Position numbers and translations under genes: made by a program. A stretch of 64,000 bases of DNA from Nelumbo lutea (taxonomy: Eukaryota > Streptophyta > Magnoliopsida > Proteales > Nelumbonaceae), in assembly GCA_022828595.1 (NCBI GenBank), contig JAKGHH010000008.1:28698378-28762377 (forward strand), read 5' to 3'. Positions 1 to 11,888 of the stretch are shown here, in pieces (within the stretch, counting starts at the first letter, position 1; each line of letters opens with the position of its first letter). Below the pieces are notes generated by a model that saw only the letters and a program-made list of their open reading frames with translations, did no database searches and was not told the origin of the DNA.

Positions 1-135
1 GTAACCAAACCATATCTCTGGAATTAATTAGAAAAAGGAAATCTGCCTTCACTATATGAACTGCAATCTTTCATGCACCATGGGCATGGGCTACAGAAAC
101 TATACGAATATCTTACCAATCAAATATTTATTATG

Positions 136-1092
136 GCCGCGTTTGGCAAGACTTTTCATGTGGGCTTTAGGCTGTTTAGAAGTTTAGAAGTCTGAATTTT
201 GGGATTTTTCCATTTGGGAATAGAAAGATTTATTTGAGAAAAGCTCCAATTTATAAAAGATGCCAGAAGCCCAAATTTGGGCTTTTTCAAAAAGTTTTAA
301 ATGAAGTTTTTACAGTCTTTTACCGTCTCGTCTTCTTTGAACGTGTGGTACAATATACACGTTTGGGAGAAAATGTGTTATCTTTCCAAAAAAAAACTAT
401 TTGAATGCTTAAGTGGGACCTATCAATGGTATATGGGGCCTACCTCGCAAAAAGTATGTGGGGCCCGCATTAGGTATTATGTGGGATCCACCTTGTAAAA
501 TTTTTGTGGGCCCTACACATGTCCACACATGGACCCACATGCATATCCACCAATGGCATGTGGGGCCCATCTTGTACAATGTATGTGAGCCCCACATACA
601 TGTCTACACATGGGCCCTACATGCATGTCCACCAATGGTGTGTGGGGCCCACATCAAAAAAGATATGTGGGCCCCACATGCATGTCCACCAATGGCTTGT
701 GGGGCCCACATTGTAAAATTTATGTGGGCCCAGCATACATGTCCATACATGTTGGCACATGGACTCAACATGCATGTCCACCAATGGTATGTTGGGCCCA
801 CCTCATAAAATGTACTTGGGCCCCACATATATATGTCCATCAATAGTATGTGGGTCCCATCTTAGAAAATGTATGTAGGTTCCACGTGTTAAATTAAAGG
901 TTTATTGGCCCAAACACAAGACATTCACATTACCAAATGGTCTTCTACCTTTTATGGTCTTTTGTAAGATATATGTAAAATATTTCAACCGAACAGTCAT
1001 TGGTGTTCCAAGATCTATTTGCAAAATCTCAATTTGTGTTTGATCCATCAGATCTTGTAATAGATCTTTTGAAAAAGATTTGCCAAACAAGC
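136..1092. mobile_element. Foldback/TIR element, copy A
   Basis: The left end reads gccgcgtttggcaagacttt and the right end, on the other strand, gcttgtttggcaaatctttt, giving imperfect terminal inverted repeats about 957 bp apart. There is no transposase frame; the core is a GTGGGGCCCAC-rich minisatellite. The GTTTGGCAA-type terminus resembles non-autonomous plant DNA transposons, but no clear target duplication could be fixed, so the superfamily is not assigned. The same element is at 18143-19061 as part of the duplication. Confidence 0.55.
412..895. repeat. GTGGGGCCCAC minisatellite, copy A
   Basis: About six imperfect units, each containing tccaccaatgg followed by a GTGGGGCCCAC palindrome and a tgtaaaatgtatgtggg segment. 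The tccaccaatgg-type motif falls near 420, 549, 628, 685, 777 and 835, so spacing alternates between about 57 and 92 bp. Open frames on both strands here are repeat artefacts rich in MWGP/HVHQW peptides. The palindromic units could form hairpins (inference). Confidence 0.8.
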
Positions 1093-1949
1093 AGTATATT
1101 ATTCTCAAATAAACCCATCAACTTTTCTTTTTGGTTGAGTATCGGTATAATAATGTATACTCTGACCAAGAACACCCTATTATTTATTAAATGTCATAAA
1201 TGAAATAAAATTATTTCAAAAAATAAAGGATGTTGATGGATTTAAACCACCGTCCTCTTGAGAAGTCGTACTATATTTCCCAAGAACTCGTGAGAGAGAG
1301 AGGGAAAGAGAGATCACCAACCCATTAATTTATTATGAAGCCAAGTGTAGGCAAGAAGTATAAGAGGATGATAAACAGAAATTAATATGCAGCACCAGTC
1401 CTCTCCCAAGAATTAAAGGAAAAAGGTAACCATATGACTGTTCAATTAAAAACTAAATGAAAGAGAGCAAGGCATGTTTGGGTATATAGGGCATTCCATG
1501 ATCATAAGTATTAGAAATGCAATGACAATCACTAATACAATTTTAAGAAACATATTAGGATATACTTTGGATATATATGCATATGGTAGAAAAGTTAGAA
1601 TACACATGAATACACAAAGAAAACTCAAACAAATCACATAAAATATATCAATAAGACTAAATTTAGGTCTTAAATGACTATAAATAAGATATATAAACAT
1701 AAAAAACATGCACCTTAGTAGTTTTTCTGTGAAATATGAACTTTTTGGATACACTTGCAAAACTTAGGAAATGATAGAATACCTAAAGTATGCATGTATA
1801 TCTCAATTGTTAGAAAACTAAAATGATAATTGTTAATATTTATAATATATAAATTTTAATGATAAGTTGTTTTATAATTTTTCTGACAAGCATGTATGAA
1901 AAATTGATTTATCAAGAAAAATATTCACATAATTATGATGACCAAGTAA
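1093..1949. other. AT-rich spacer, no gene
   Basis: AT-rich sequence with a GA run near 1290-1312. It is matched by 31996-32780 in copy B, which adds TA-repeat expansions. No domain, RNA gene or splice-bounded frame was recognised. The minus-strand frame at 1446-1760 is low-complexity hydrophobic and is not supported as a gene. Confidence 0.5.
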
Positions 1950-2025
1950 TTGTAGCATGGTGTAGTGGTTGATTTATTGCCTCCAAATTTAGGAACCAAG
2001 TTTCCAAATTCCAATCTCCTTCTAT
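1950..2025 (+). repeat. Possible tRNA-derived SINE head
   Basis: The segment gtagcatggtgtagtggttg resembles an RNA polymerase III A box, and a degenerate B-box-like stretch follows about 45 bases later. It lies in the part of copy A deleted from copy B. There is no clear 3' tail or target duplication, so it may be chance similarity. Confidence 0.2.
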
Positions 2026-2089
2026 AGCATAAAATTCAAAGGAAACTTTATGTGCAACTTTGGAAAAGAACCTAAATTTTTTATTTGGA

Positions 2090-2330
2090 GTATTTCGGTT
2101 TCTATTCGTTATCCAAAGTTAGGAGGTCTTGGTATTAGGAAGGCAAGACAAGTTATTAATGCTTTTCAATGGAAAACCTCTTAGAAGTTTTTAAATTAAC
2201 AAAATGCTTTATGGGTTTGGTTGTTGAAGTGTAAGTAATAATGATTTCTTCGCTTTTCGGGTGAATAGGATTGTTTAATCAGGTTAGAATTAAAGTTTTT
2301 AGTAATTCTGATTTTAATGTATGGATTCTG
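2090..2330 (+). pseudogene. LINE 3' pol remnant (zinc-binding RT region)
   Basis: One frame reads RYPKLGGLGIRKARQVINAF, then after stops LWVWLLK. The PK..GGLGIR signature is typical of the region after the reverse transcriptase in plant L1-type LINEs. Several in-frame stops make it a fossil. It is cut at its right end by the Tat retrotransposon; copy B keeps only the 2204-2330 part (32785 onward), directly joined to the sequence found after the insertion in A. Confidence 0.5.
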
Positions 2331-3236
2331 GAAATTTGGCTCGATCTCGTAGCACGGGGATACGTGGACATGATCTGGTATAGGTAACAACTCAGCGCGA
2401 CAGCCTGGTCACAACTTGGCGTAACAAGCTCGTCGAGGCCTGGCCGAATGATTCGACGGATGTGGCAACTCGCCGGGAAGCAAGACTCAGCTCACCCCAA
2501 ATCCTCCCTAAGGGTGGAGCACCCCGAGATCCCTCCATGCGAGGAGACCCGAGCTCCCCTTGAGACCTGAGCTCCTCCTAATGAATCTTTAGCTCTTCCT
2601 TCCTAAGAAGGGAACACCCCGATCTTTGGCTAAGTGTCCCGAGGTAGAAACACTTCGGGCCAACACCGTCAACACTCCTGTCCAAACTTGCTTGAGGATC
2701 ACCTCCAGAGTAAGCACCTCGGCATACCTCGGCACCTCGGTGCGAGGTAGTTCTGCCCAAGGTAGTTCAGTGCAAACTAGCTCAGAAACCTACAGGAAAG
2801 ATCTGCCTAACAACCGTACCTACCGGATCTGGAGGCAGCGCCCACGTCTCTCGTCAGGCGACATCGTGCTTGCCATCTCGCAAAAGTATGGCATGCCTGA
2901 CGAATTCGTACCCTGCAACGGCTGCCTGCACCCACCACCTCAGCCCTGGTAGTAACGGCTACGGCAGAGACGGTTACGCCTGATTTGACAGATCTCCGGT
3001 ATTAAAAAACCCCGACCCTTGCGAAGCAAAGGTATTGAAGCTAGCGCTATCAACACTCCTAGTTTTCTCTCTGCATTATTCTTGAGTCTTCTCAGTGTTC
3101 TAACTTAAGTATCGAAGTGTTCCCGCCGGAAGAGCTCCCCAGGAATTCTTCATGTTCCTCTTCATCTCAGGTGTCGTCTGTCACAGCTAGGAGCCAAGTT
3201 CCAGCCAGCTAGGAGTGCCCGGATTGCGCTGCATCA
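2331..3236 (+). repeat. 5' LTR of Tat element
   Basis: Matches the 3' LTR at 12195-13040 from its tenth base or so (ctcgtagcacggggatacg against ctcgtagcgcggggacacg) to the shared end gcgctgcatca. It is longer than the 3' LTR because of an extra stretch near 2520-2580 and small indels. The first bases TGATGTAGG are missing, so it is 5'-truncated. A degenerate TATA-like tattaaaaaa is at 3000-3009. The clear divergence between the two LTRs indicates an old insertion. Confidence 0.88.
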
Positions 3237-3237
3237 T

Positions 3238-3255
3238 TTGGCGCCGTCTGTGGGA
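3238..3255 (+). other. Primer binding site (tRNA-Asp type)
   Basis: One base after the LTR end comes tggcgccgtctgtggga. Its first nine bases complement the 3' end of a plant tRNA-Asp (TGGCGCCGTTGCC...). The same arrangement, with changes, is found beside the minus-strand LTR at 14903. Confidence 0.7.
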
Positions 3256-3317
3256 ACGCTTCAAAAGAACTTCCTCTAACTTCTGTGCAACTTTCTCCAA
3301 AGAACTCATCTGCACCC

Positions 3318-5031
3318 ATGGCTTCCTCCAGCAATGCTGGACATTGAAATGCCTCTGAGGAACAACCCTAGTTTCCCACTATCTGCATCGGACAGTTCAC
3401 CGTCCCCCTCTCTGCGGACGGATTTCCCAGTCTGAATGTGCCTCAGATAGTGGCACCCATGACCGTTCCACTTCCCTTTACGGTCGGATAAACCTTCGCT
3501 AAACCCACCATCCCCCCTCCGGTGGGCAGCCAAGGTCAGCTTGAGGATCTAATGCAGTGCATGCGAGCCATGTAGGCTTAGATGCAACAGTTCCAACAGC
3601 TTCGGCTTTATCAGCAGCAAGTGCTGCACCAGGTTTCCCAATACCGGTATCAACAACAGTTTCCTTCACTCCCTCCTCGGCGTCCAGCCACACAGCAAGC
3701 CAAGCCCCGCCGCTGGAACGGAATTCCTTTCCGTCGGGGAGAGACCTTAGTATCGTCTCACGGGAGAAAGGAGAGACCACCTACCCCCGCCTTGCAGCCT
3801 GCCGTCAGGTCAAGGGCTTCCCAACCAGTTAGGCCCACGTCACCTCAGCGTTCGCAGTTCAAGCTCTCACTTGCCAAAAACCAGTTCGAGGTGTTGGCCG
3901 CCGACCTGGGACAAGGTCCCTTAGTTCGCAGCTACCAATAGCAGTCCGAGCCTTTCCCTAGGCCCATCGAGCTCGGTAATACCGAGGCCAGCAGCACCAA
4001 CGCCGAGCCGGATAAGAAGCAGCGGAGGCGTCGCTGAGCTTGCCGAGCTGCCACCCACGATCTGCCCGAACTCAAAGGCAAGTCAGGTGACGTAAAAGCT
4101 ACTCCACTTCTTTCAGTTCCTTCCCCTCTGTCACCAGAGCTCCTTGTTGTCCCCATGCTAAGGGACTTCAAGCTCCCCCCATTGGATAAGTATAATGGAT
4201 CCTTCGATCCGAGCCTTTCAGTCCCAGATGCACCTGACGAGAGCCAGTGAATCTTGCATGTGCGTGGCCTTCTCCACCACCTTCAAAGGGGTAGCCCGCA
4301 CCTGGTACCGAAACCTCGCGACCGATTCGATAAGAAGTTGGGCGCGGTTCGTGCACGTCTTTACCTCCCACTTTGTCACCAGCAAGAGGTGCCCACGAAC
4401 TCAAGAGAGCCTCCTTGGCATAGTTCAGAAGGAAGGGGAGTCCATTCGAAGCTACATCAAGCGGTTCAATGACGCTTGCTTACAAATACCTGACCTGGAC
4501 CCCGCAGTTCGGCTCACTGCGGCCAAGCGAGGCATCACCCACAAAGAGTTCAAGTGGCACGTAGTTGTCAATCAGCCCAAGGCCGTGACCGAGTTCCTCA
4601 AGCTCGTAGATCGGTTCATAGGGACTAAAGAAGAGATCGACCAGAAGGGCGAGCAGGCCCTTGAGAAAAGAAGGAGGGAACCAGAGCCCCCAGCTCAGGG
4701 CAACAACAAGAAGAAGAAGGACCAAGCTCGGGGGGCAAAGCCAAATCAGCCTTTCTGAGCTCCAGCAGCAGAAAGGGACTACATGCCCCTCAACGCAAAG
4801 CGGGCCGAAATCCTCATGGTGATCAAGGATGCCCCGTATGTGAAGTGGCCACCTCGGATAAAGGCCGACCCTAATGCTAGAAATAAAAATTTGTATTGTA
4901 GTTTTCATAAAGATCACGGTCATAGTACCGAGAATTGTAAAAACCTCCGTGACGAGATAGAAGAACTCATCCGTCGTGGATATCTAACAAGTTTTGTACA
5001 AAACAACAATAGTAATAAAGCAGGTCAGTAG
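3318..5031 (+). pseudogene. gag: Tat gag, degenerate
   Basis: It starts at an ATG in atggcttcctcc, 82 bp after the LTR. It continues through several in-frame stops, a Gln-rich stretch (3582-3665) and a frameshift near 4210. The second part (4195-4758) has the retrotransposon gag core (FSTTFKGVARTWYRNL, then RSWARFVHVFTSHF). After a TGA it runs to YCSFHKDHGHSTENC, the Cys/His nucleic-acid-binding motif of Tat gag. It would form the virus-like particle. The homologous N-terminus is at 14510-14818 on the other strand. Confidence 0.82.
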
Positions 5032-8000
5032 GGGGAGTAGAGTAGAGATGCTCCCGAGTCCAACAGGCAGGCAGAACAGCCGTAGAGGCAGCCCCCCGAA
5101 GAGAGACCAGTCCGGGGGACTATCCATGTAATTTTTGGAGGTTCAATTGTTGCGGGCTGCACTTCGATTGCAGCTCGGTCATCAGCTTGCGAGGCTTCCA
5201 GGGAAGAACAGAATCCCCCGAGGCGGCCAATGATGGAAGACCCGATCTTCTTCACAGAGGACGACGCGCAAGGGGTCCACTATCCCCATGATGACGCGCT
5301 CGTCATAAAGAAAAAGATCAACGACTTCGAAGTCAGGTGTGTCCTCGTCGACTCGGGTAGCTCAGCGAATATCCTCTTCAAAGCAGCCTTCGACCAACTT
5401 CAACTCCAAGAAAGCGACTTGAAGCCCGCAAACACTCCACTGGTGGGATTCAACGGAGAGGAGGTCAGACCTTTGGGAAGAGTCACTGTACCTGTGGAGG
5501 TCGGCACCTGACCTGGCGTGGTGAGTCTCAACCATGATTTTCTGGTGGTTGCGACTCCCTCCCCGTACAATGCAATAGTAGGTCGGCTCATCAGCCACAC
5601 CTTACGAGCAATGGTCTCTACCTACTATCTGGCAGTGAAGTTCCCTACAGACTTCGGAGTCGGGGTGACATGAGGCGATCAACTTGAGTCCCACAAGTGC
5701 TATGTAGCCGCCTTCAAAGGAAAAGCCAAGGTAGCAGATGACCTCGAACTGGAGCGACCCGCGGAGTAGTGCGTGGAGGGAGCCACACCCACCGAAGAGA
5801 CCGTCTCCATCCCGACTTTGATAGAGGACCCAACTCGGGCACTTCAGATCAGTGCTTCTATTGAGAAGTCTCTGCAATATCAACTGGTAAGTTTCTTACT
5901 TGAGAATTTAGATATTTTTGCATGGTCTGCGGCAGAAATGCCCGGCATAAACCCTAGCATTATAACTCATAAGCTTAATACTGATCTTGTAGTTAGGCCC
6001 GTTAGACAGAAGAAACGCAACCTAGCCCTAGAGCGATGGAGGGCAGTCGACAAAGAGGTCGGGAAGCTCCTTGCGGCCAATTTTATCTGGGAAGTCCATT
6101 ACCCGAGCTGGGTGGCCAACCCCGTTCTGGTGAAAAAGGCTAACGGTAAATGGCGCATGTGCGTCGACTACACTGACCTGAACCGAGCTTGCCCAAAGGA
6201 CTGCTTCCCACTTCCTAGGATCGACCTTCTAGTGGACGCGACCTCGGGGCATGAGTTGCTGAGCTTTTTGGACACCTATTTGGGCTACAACCAGATCAGG
6301 ATGAACCCAACTGATGAAGCGAAGACTGCCTTCATAGCCGAGCTCGATCTGTACTATTACAAGGTCTTGCCCTTTGGATTGAAAAATGCTGGGGCAACTT
6401 TTCAGAGACTTGTAAATAAATTGTTTGAGTCATTAATTGGCAGAAAAATAGTGTTATGTAGACGACATGGTCGTCAAAACCCAATTTTCACATGATTTAA
6501 TACAAGATTTGCATTCGGTTTTTGAAATTCTGCGTAAGTTTAATATGAAATTGAACCCGAATAAGTGTGTCTTCGGTGTCACCTCGGGTAAATTCCTAGG
6601 GTACATTGTTAACCGGCACGACATTGAAGCAAACCCGGACAAAATTAAGGTCATCCTAGAAATGAGACCACCACAGAAATTGAAGGAGGTTCAGAAATTG
6701 AACGGTCGGTTAGCCGCTCTGAGCCGCTTCATGTCCAAGTCAGCAGATCGTTGCCTGCCCTTCTTTAAGGCCATAAAAGGCAAAGGCTTTGAATGGACCA
6801 AAGAGTGTTGGCTCGCACTCGACGAGCTCAAAAAGTACCTCGCCAGCATCCCAGTCTTAACCCGACCCGAAGAGGGTGATGTTTTAGAGCTATACCTCTC
6901 AGCAAGTGACGAGGTGGTCAGCTCGGTACTAATATGAGTGGTAGATCGGGTCCAACGACTCGTTTATTATGTTAGTAAAGTGTTGCAGGGAGCAGAGATG
7001 AGTTACTCGAAGATAGAAAAGCTAGCCTATGCGCTGGTCATAGTAGCCCGAAAGCTTTGTCTGTACTTCCAAACTCACACCATCATTGTCCTTACCAACA
7101 AACCTCTGAGGCAAGTCTTGCTCAAGCCCGAGGTCTCTTGAAGGTTGACGAAGTGGGCCATTGAGCTCAGCGAGTACGAGCTCCAATACAAGCTGCGAAT
7201 TGCTATCAAGGCCCAAGCCTTAGCAGATTTCATCGTAGAATGCACCTTTAGCTCCGAAGTCCCCAGGTCGGTCGAACACGAGGCCCCCAGTGCGGGCGAG
7301 CCCAAGGTTCCTAGGTCGGTTGAGCTCGAGCACCGTGAAGTAGCAACTAGTGCGTTATCTCTCCTAGTTAGGCCAAGCGCGAACTGGGACGAGGAGCCCT
7401 GGATCCTTCACATAGATGGCTCGTCAAACCAATAGGGCAGCGAAGCTGGGATTGTTCTGTACGAGCCAAGCGGTGTGAAACTGGAGTATGCACTATGCTT
7501 TGAGTTCGCGACATCCAACAATGAAGCAGAGTACGAGGCGCTACTAGCCGGGCTGGATCTGGCAAAGATAGTGAAAGCCATGCACATTGTCGTCTACAAT
7601 GATTCTCAGCTCGTGGTCAATCAGGTTACGGGTGAGTACGAAGCTCGCGAGCCAACCATGATAGCTTACTTAGCCAAAGTATGAGGGGCTCTGCTCAACT
7701 TCCAGTCACACTTCATCCAACAAATCCTGAGATCAGAGAACGCTGAGGCCGATGCCCTATCCCGGTTAGCCAGCACTAGTGATAACACCATGAGAACCGT
7801 GTATATAGAGAACTTGCCTCGGCCTAGCATTCTCAGGGGGGTAGAGGAGGTCACTCCCGTCATTCAAGCAGAGTCAAGCTGGATTGATCCACTCGCGAGC
7901 TTCCTAATACATGGGACCCTCCCTGCAGATCGTAATGCCGCCGGAAGGGTAAAGCGTCAGGCAGCCCAATACGTCATGATAGACGAACAACTGTACCGAA

Positions 8001-9082
8001 GATCCTATACGCTCTCCTATCTGCGTTGCTTGCGACCTTCTGAGGCCGAACTCATCCTCCGCGATACTTGGGGGTAGAGCCCTCGCTCAGAAAGCACTGC
8101 GACAGGGGTATTATTGGCCAACGATGAAGGCAGACACGACCGAGCTCGTCAAAAAATGCGACAAGTGTCAGAAGCACGCCAACATCCACCACCAGCCTGC
8201 TGCCAACCTAAAATACCTCACTAGCCCGTGGCCATTCGCACAATGGGGATCGACATACTTAGGCCATTCCCACCAGCAGCAGGGCAAAGAAGGTTTTTGG
8301 TGGTGGTAGTTGACTATGTCACCAAGTGGGTCGAGGCTAAACCTCTCACAACAATCACAGCCCGGAATGTGCAGAACTTCTTATGGAAGAGCATAGTGTG
8401 TCATTTTGGACTACCTCGGGTACTGATCTTCGACAACGGTAAGCAGTTCGAGGACATCAAATTCCAGAACTGGTGCCAAGATATGGAAATTCAACAGAAC
8501 TTCACCTCAGTGGCACACCCTCAAGCAAACGGTCAGGCGGAAGTCGCGAATAGAGCTATCCTCCACGGACTAAAGGCACACCTGGAACGAGCTAAGGGAC
8601 TATGGGCAGACGAGCTGCCCAGCGTATTATGGGCTTATCGTACCACGATGAAGACCGCTACAAGAGAGACACCCTTCAACCTCACCTACGGCATCGAAGC
8701 AGTCATTCCAGCCGAGATCGAGGTTCCCTCGCTGAGACTAGAAGTGTATGATGACAACGAAAATGAAGACGAGCTATGTACCAACCTTGACTTACTTGAC
8801 GAAGTACGGGACCTCGCATACATCGGGTCTGCAGCCTACCAGCAAAGAGTAGCTCCGTACTATAACGCCAGGGTGAAGAAGCAGACTCTCCACGTCGGCG
8901 ACTTGGTTCTCCGTAAAGTTATGGTGCCTGAGTCTGGTGTTGGTAAGCTCGGTCCAAACTGGGAAGGACCCTACCGAGTAAAGCGGGTGCTCGGGGAAGG
9001 AACATACGAGCTCGAAACCCTAGAAGGGAAACAAGTACCTCGGGCATGGAATATTGTCAATCTAAGGCAATATTACCTATAA
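5032..9082 (+). pseudogene. pol: Tat pol: PR-RT-RH-aRH-INT, degenerate
   Basis: Domains in order: aspartic protease with VLVDSGSSANILF (5338-5380); reverse transcriptase with WRMCVDYTDLN, LPFGLKNAGATFQ and YVDDMVVKT, the last reached through a one-base frameshift near 6450; RNase H (about 6840-7230, YYVSKVLQGAEMSYSKIEKL); a second archaeal-type RNase H (LHIDGSSNQ, NNEAEYEALLAGL, YNDSQLVVNQ; 7395-7680); and integrase with its zinc region near 8080-8200 and core VDYVTKWVEA, IFDNGKQFED and AEVANRA. Stops at 6936, 7139, 7432, 7682 and frameshifts near 8075 and 8228 break it. The last 284 codons (8228-9082) are open. Confidence 0.9.
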
Positions 9083-9722
9083 ATAACTGAGTAGACCATG
9101 AGTCATTCCTAGAGCCTAAGGGCCAAAATGCCAAGCTAACAAAGACCTCGGTGCGATAAGACTCAGTCACTTCTATGGCATGGGCGAACTCCAAGAGTAG
9201 ACCACGAGACACTTCCAAAGCCTAAGGGCCAAAATGCCGAACTAACAAAGAACTTGGCGTAATAACCTAGTCACCTCTATGACACGAGCGAACTCTAAGA
9301 GTGGCTGAAGCCACTCCCCCCCAGCCAAAGGGCTAAAATACCGAGCTGACCAAGGGTCTCAGCACCACAGTTCATAGTATGTCAAGGATGCAAGTAGATC
9401 GGTATGGATTCCACGATGCTTAGCTCACCTTGGCATACAACTGGAAGATAGTTCGGGAATATGCCTTACTATGTCAGTCACCTCAGTGTATGTCATGAAA
9501 ACCACCCCTGCGAGGTACTGGGAGACAGTTCGAGGTGGCAACGATTGAGAAACCCTACTTCGTGCACTTAACTACGATAGCTCGGATAAAATAATCACTT
9601 TGGCGAGTAACAACACTTGGCAAAAAAAAGGCTAATTTCATTAATAGATAGTTCTGTACAATGAGTTTGACAAAAAGAAGGGAGAAAAGAAACTAAAATT
9701 GAGCTCGCAGTACAAAGAACAA
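9083..9722. repeat. Convergent 3' spacer with about 105-bp tandem repeat
   Basis: Lies between the end of pol (plus) and the end of the antisense gene (minus), so both transcripts would terminate here. Three imperfect units are marked by gcctaagggccaaaatgcc-type sequence at 9113, 9220 and 9324, periods about 107 and 104 bp. The minus-strand element has a comparable spacer at 45496-46135 with a different short repeat. No open frame of note. Confidence 0.65.
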
Positions 9723-11739
9723 CTACTCTGGGGGCTCATCATCTCTATGCGAGACCTCCTCAGAAGCTTCAGCCCGGTCGGCGACATCTTCCTCTTCGTC
9801 ACCGTCCTCCTCTTCGGAATCTGGATCCTCTATAGCTTGATGGGCTATCTCATTAGTGATCCGTGAGGTGGTGACGGTACTTGTATTGAGCTCGGGGTAT
9901 GTATTCCTTATTAACCACCTGCTGAGCTTGAAGCCCTTACGATAGGCCTCCCCCAGAACGGCATCGAACTTGTCCGATTGGACGTAGTCCATAACAGCCT
10001 TGATCTTTGTCTCCTCTATGGCTTGAGTGAAGATCTCGGTCTTCTCCTCGATATTGGCCTTGAGGAACTCCACCTCTTGTAGAAGGTTCTTCTTATTCTC
10101 CTTGAGGCCTTCCGCCTCTTCTTTGAGGGCATCCACCTCACTCCTCAGCACGTCCCTCTCATGTGCCAGCTCTTCCTTCTCCGCCATCAGTGTTGTGATG
10201 ACGTTCTTTTGGGCCACAACATCGCTCTCCAGCCAGTGGATTTGGCCACGAGCTGCCCTCAGATCAGTATGGGCTGCGCGAGCCGACTCCTCGGTAGTTA
10301 GAGCCCGCTTCAGGTTCCTCTCATACTGAAGGGTCAAGGCATGCACGGCGAAGTTCGCCTGACAAAAAAGCATGGTTAGCACGGAAGAGGTAATACAAAT
10401 AAAACTTACCACCATTGTGTGGGTAGCAGCTCAGGCTCCGAGCTGAGCAGGAGTGAGGTCGGCCCAAATCGAGACCTCCTCGGCATAGACAACCCCCTTG
10501 CTCTTCCGAAGTCTGCACTGAGGGACCAGGATGCTTCGGGCTCCCTCTTGACTCCCTGAGCTGGAAATCACCATCTCGGCTGTGTGGATGGGCTCGACGG
10601 AGGCTTCAACAACAGCGTCAGCGGCCCCGGTGATGACCTTAGGCTCCGCAGCTACCCTCGTAGCAAGGTCGGCTGATGTTTCGAGCTCCCGAGGTGGTAA
10701 GGTCTCCTCCAAATCGATGATCGGAGGAGCATCAGGAAGCTCGGGCTCAAAAGTAGGAGCATGCGGGAGCTTGGGCTCGGGAGTGGGGGCTTGTGGGGAC
10801 TCAACGCGAGCTCTCTTGGCAGCCCACTTCTTTCTCCTCTTCATGTGGCTGAAGAGCTTCTCCCCCTTAAGTTTCTCTGCTTCCATGGGACCTGCAACGG
10901 AGCTCGGCATTAGTAAACAAAAAAAAAGAGGTGCAAGCCAAGTGACTAAGGTACTAAGTAAGACTACCTACCCGGGCTCAAGCCGGCCTGTATGAGCTTG
11001 CTCTCGGCGATATAATCCTTGTAATTAAACCCGAGCTCAGCCATGACTGGAGCGTCTCCCTTGTCTTCTTATCCAGAATAATGTCAGGGTCTTGAATAGC
11101 CGCCCTCCCATGAGTAGGGAAGGGCCACCCCGCAATGTTCCAGGCTACGAAGTAGTCCTACTTCAAGGCCAGGATTTTTCTAGGAAGCTTGTGCAGCAGC
11201 TTGAAGCCCGGATGAAGGGACAAGTAGTAAGCCCTCTTGTGCTCGGGGAGAACGCATGAAGCACTCTTCTTTATTGTTAAGATGGAACAAAAAATATCTA
11301 AGTTCAGGGGGAGGATGTACTCACAACAAAGAAAAATGGTCCTGACCACATTACGGACGGAGTTCGGGTGAAGCTGGTCTATTGTAACATTGAAATGGTT
11401 TAGGACCTCTACGATGAGAGGGTGGAAAGGAAGACGAAGCCCGACTATAAGATGCTCCCAGAAGATCATAACCTCGTAAGGGCCGTGTTCCCATGGGAAG
11501 TTACCTGCAGGTAGACTGTAGGTATACTCACTAGGCAGATTGTATTGTCGGATGAGGTATCGGAGCCTCTCCAAGGTCATGATGGAAGGGTCGAACCTAT
11601 TTGGCATTCGACCTCGGTAAGAGGTGGACGCTAGATTACCCGAGGCCTCCTGCGCCTCGGGAGACTGGACTCTGGTGGGGTCACCCTGAGCCGAGGTACC
11701 CACCTCGGGGTCGTCTAAATGACTATCGAAACTAGACAT
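9723..11739 (-). pseudogene. Antisense three-exon gene of the Tat element
   Basis: Exon 1 about 11739-10972, intron ending in ttgcag, exon 2 about 10891-10410, intron gtaagt...gtcag, exon 3 10358-9723. Exon 1 (MSSFDSHLDDPEVGTS..., LRYLIRQYNLPSEYTYSLP, FPWEHGPYEVMIFWEHL) resembles the Pfam family of putative plant gypsy-type transposon proteins. Exon 2 is basic, then Pro/Glu-rich. Exon 3 is a long coiled coil (about residues 10-130) with an acidic tail SEEEDGDEEED. The ATG is chosen by alignment with the copy at 43452, not the longer frame from 11892. Damage: TAG at 11158, a frameshift near 11030 and a TGA at 10431. Position and strand recall gene23 of maize-relative Grande elements; function unknown. 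Confidence 0.75.
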
Positions 11740-11878
11740 AATGAAAAGAAATTGGAAGAAAAGGAGGCTAAGGTGACTCACCAAGGAAAGACAACCGAAC
11801 TGGGGAGAACTGACCCAAGCTGGAAGCTTTGGACGCGAGCTCAATACGAAGGCTGAGAACTTATGGCGAGGACCCCTT

Positions 11879-11888
11879 CTATTTATAG
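11879..11888 (-). promoter_or_regulatory. TATA box of antisense gene
   Basis: On the minus strand the sequence is CTATAAATAG, about 140 bases upstream of the ATG at 11739. The identical decamer precedes the homologous gene at 43276-43285. This supports an independent promoter inside the element rather than LTR-driven readthrough. Confidence 0.65.

Noticed and set aside
413..846. Overlapping open frames on both strands with repeated GPT/HVHQW peptides
   Set aside because: They arise from the palindromic minisatellite; peptides follow the repeat and differ in frame between copies A and B.
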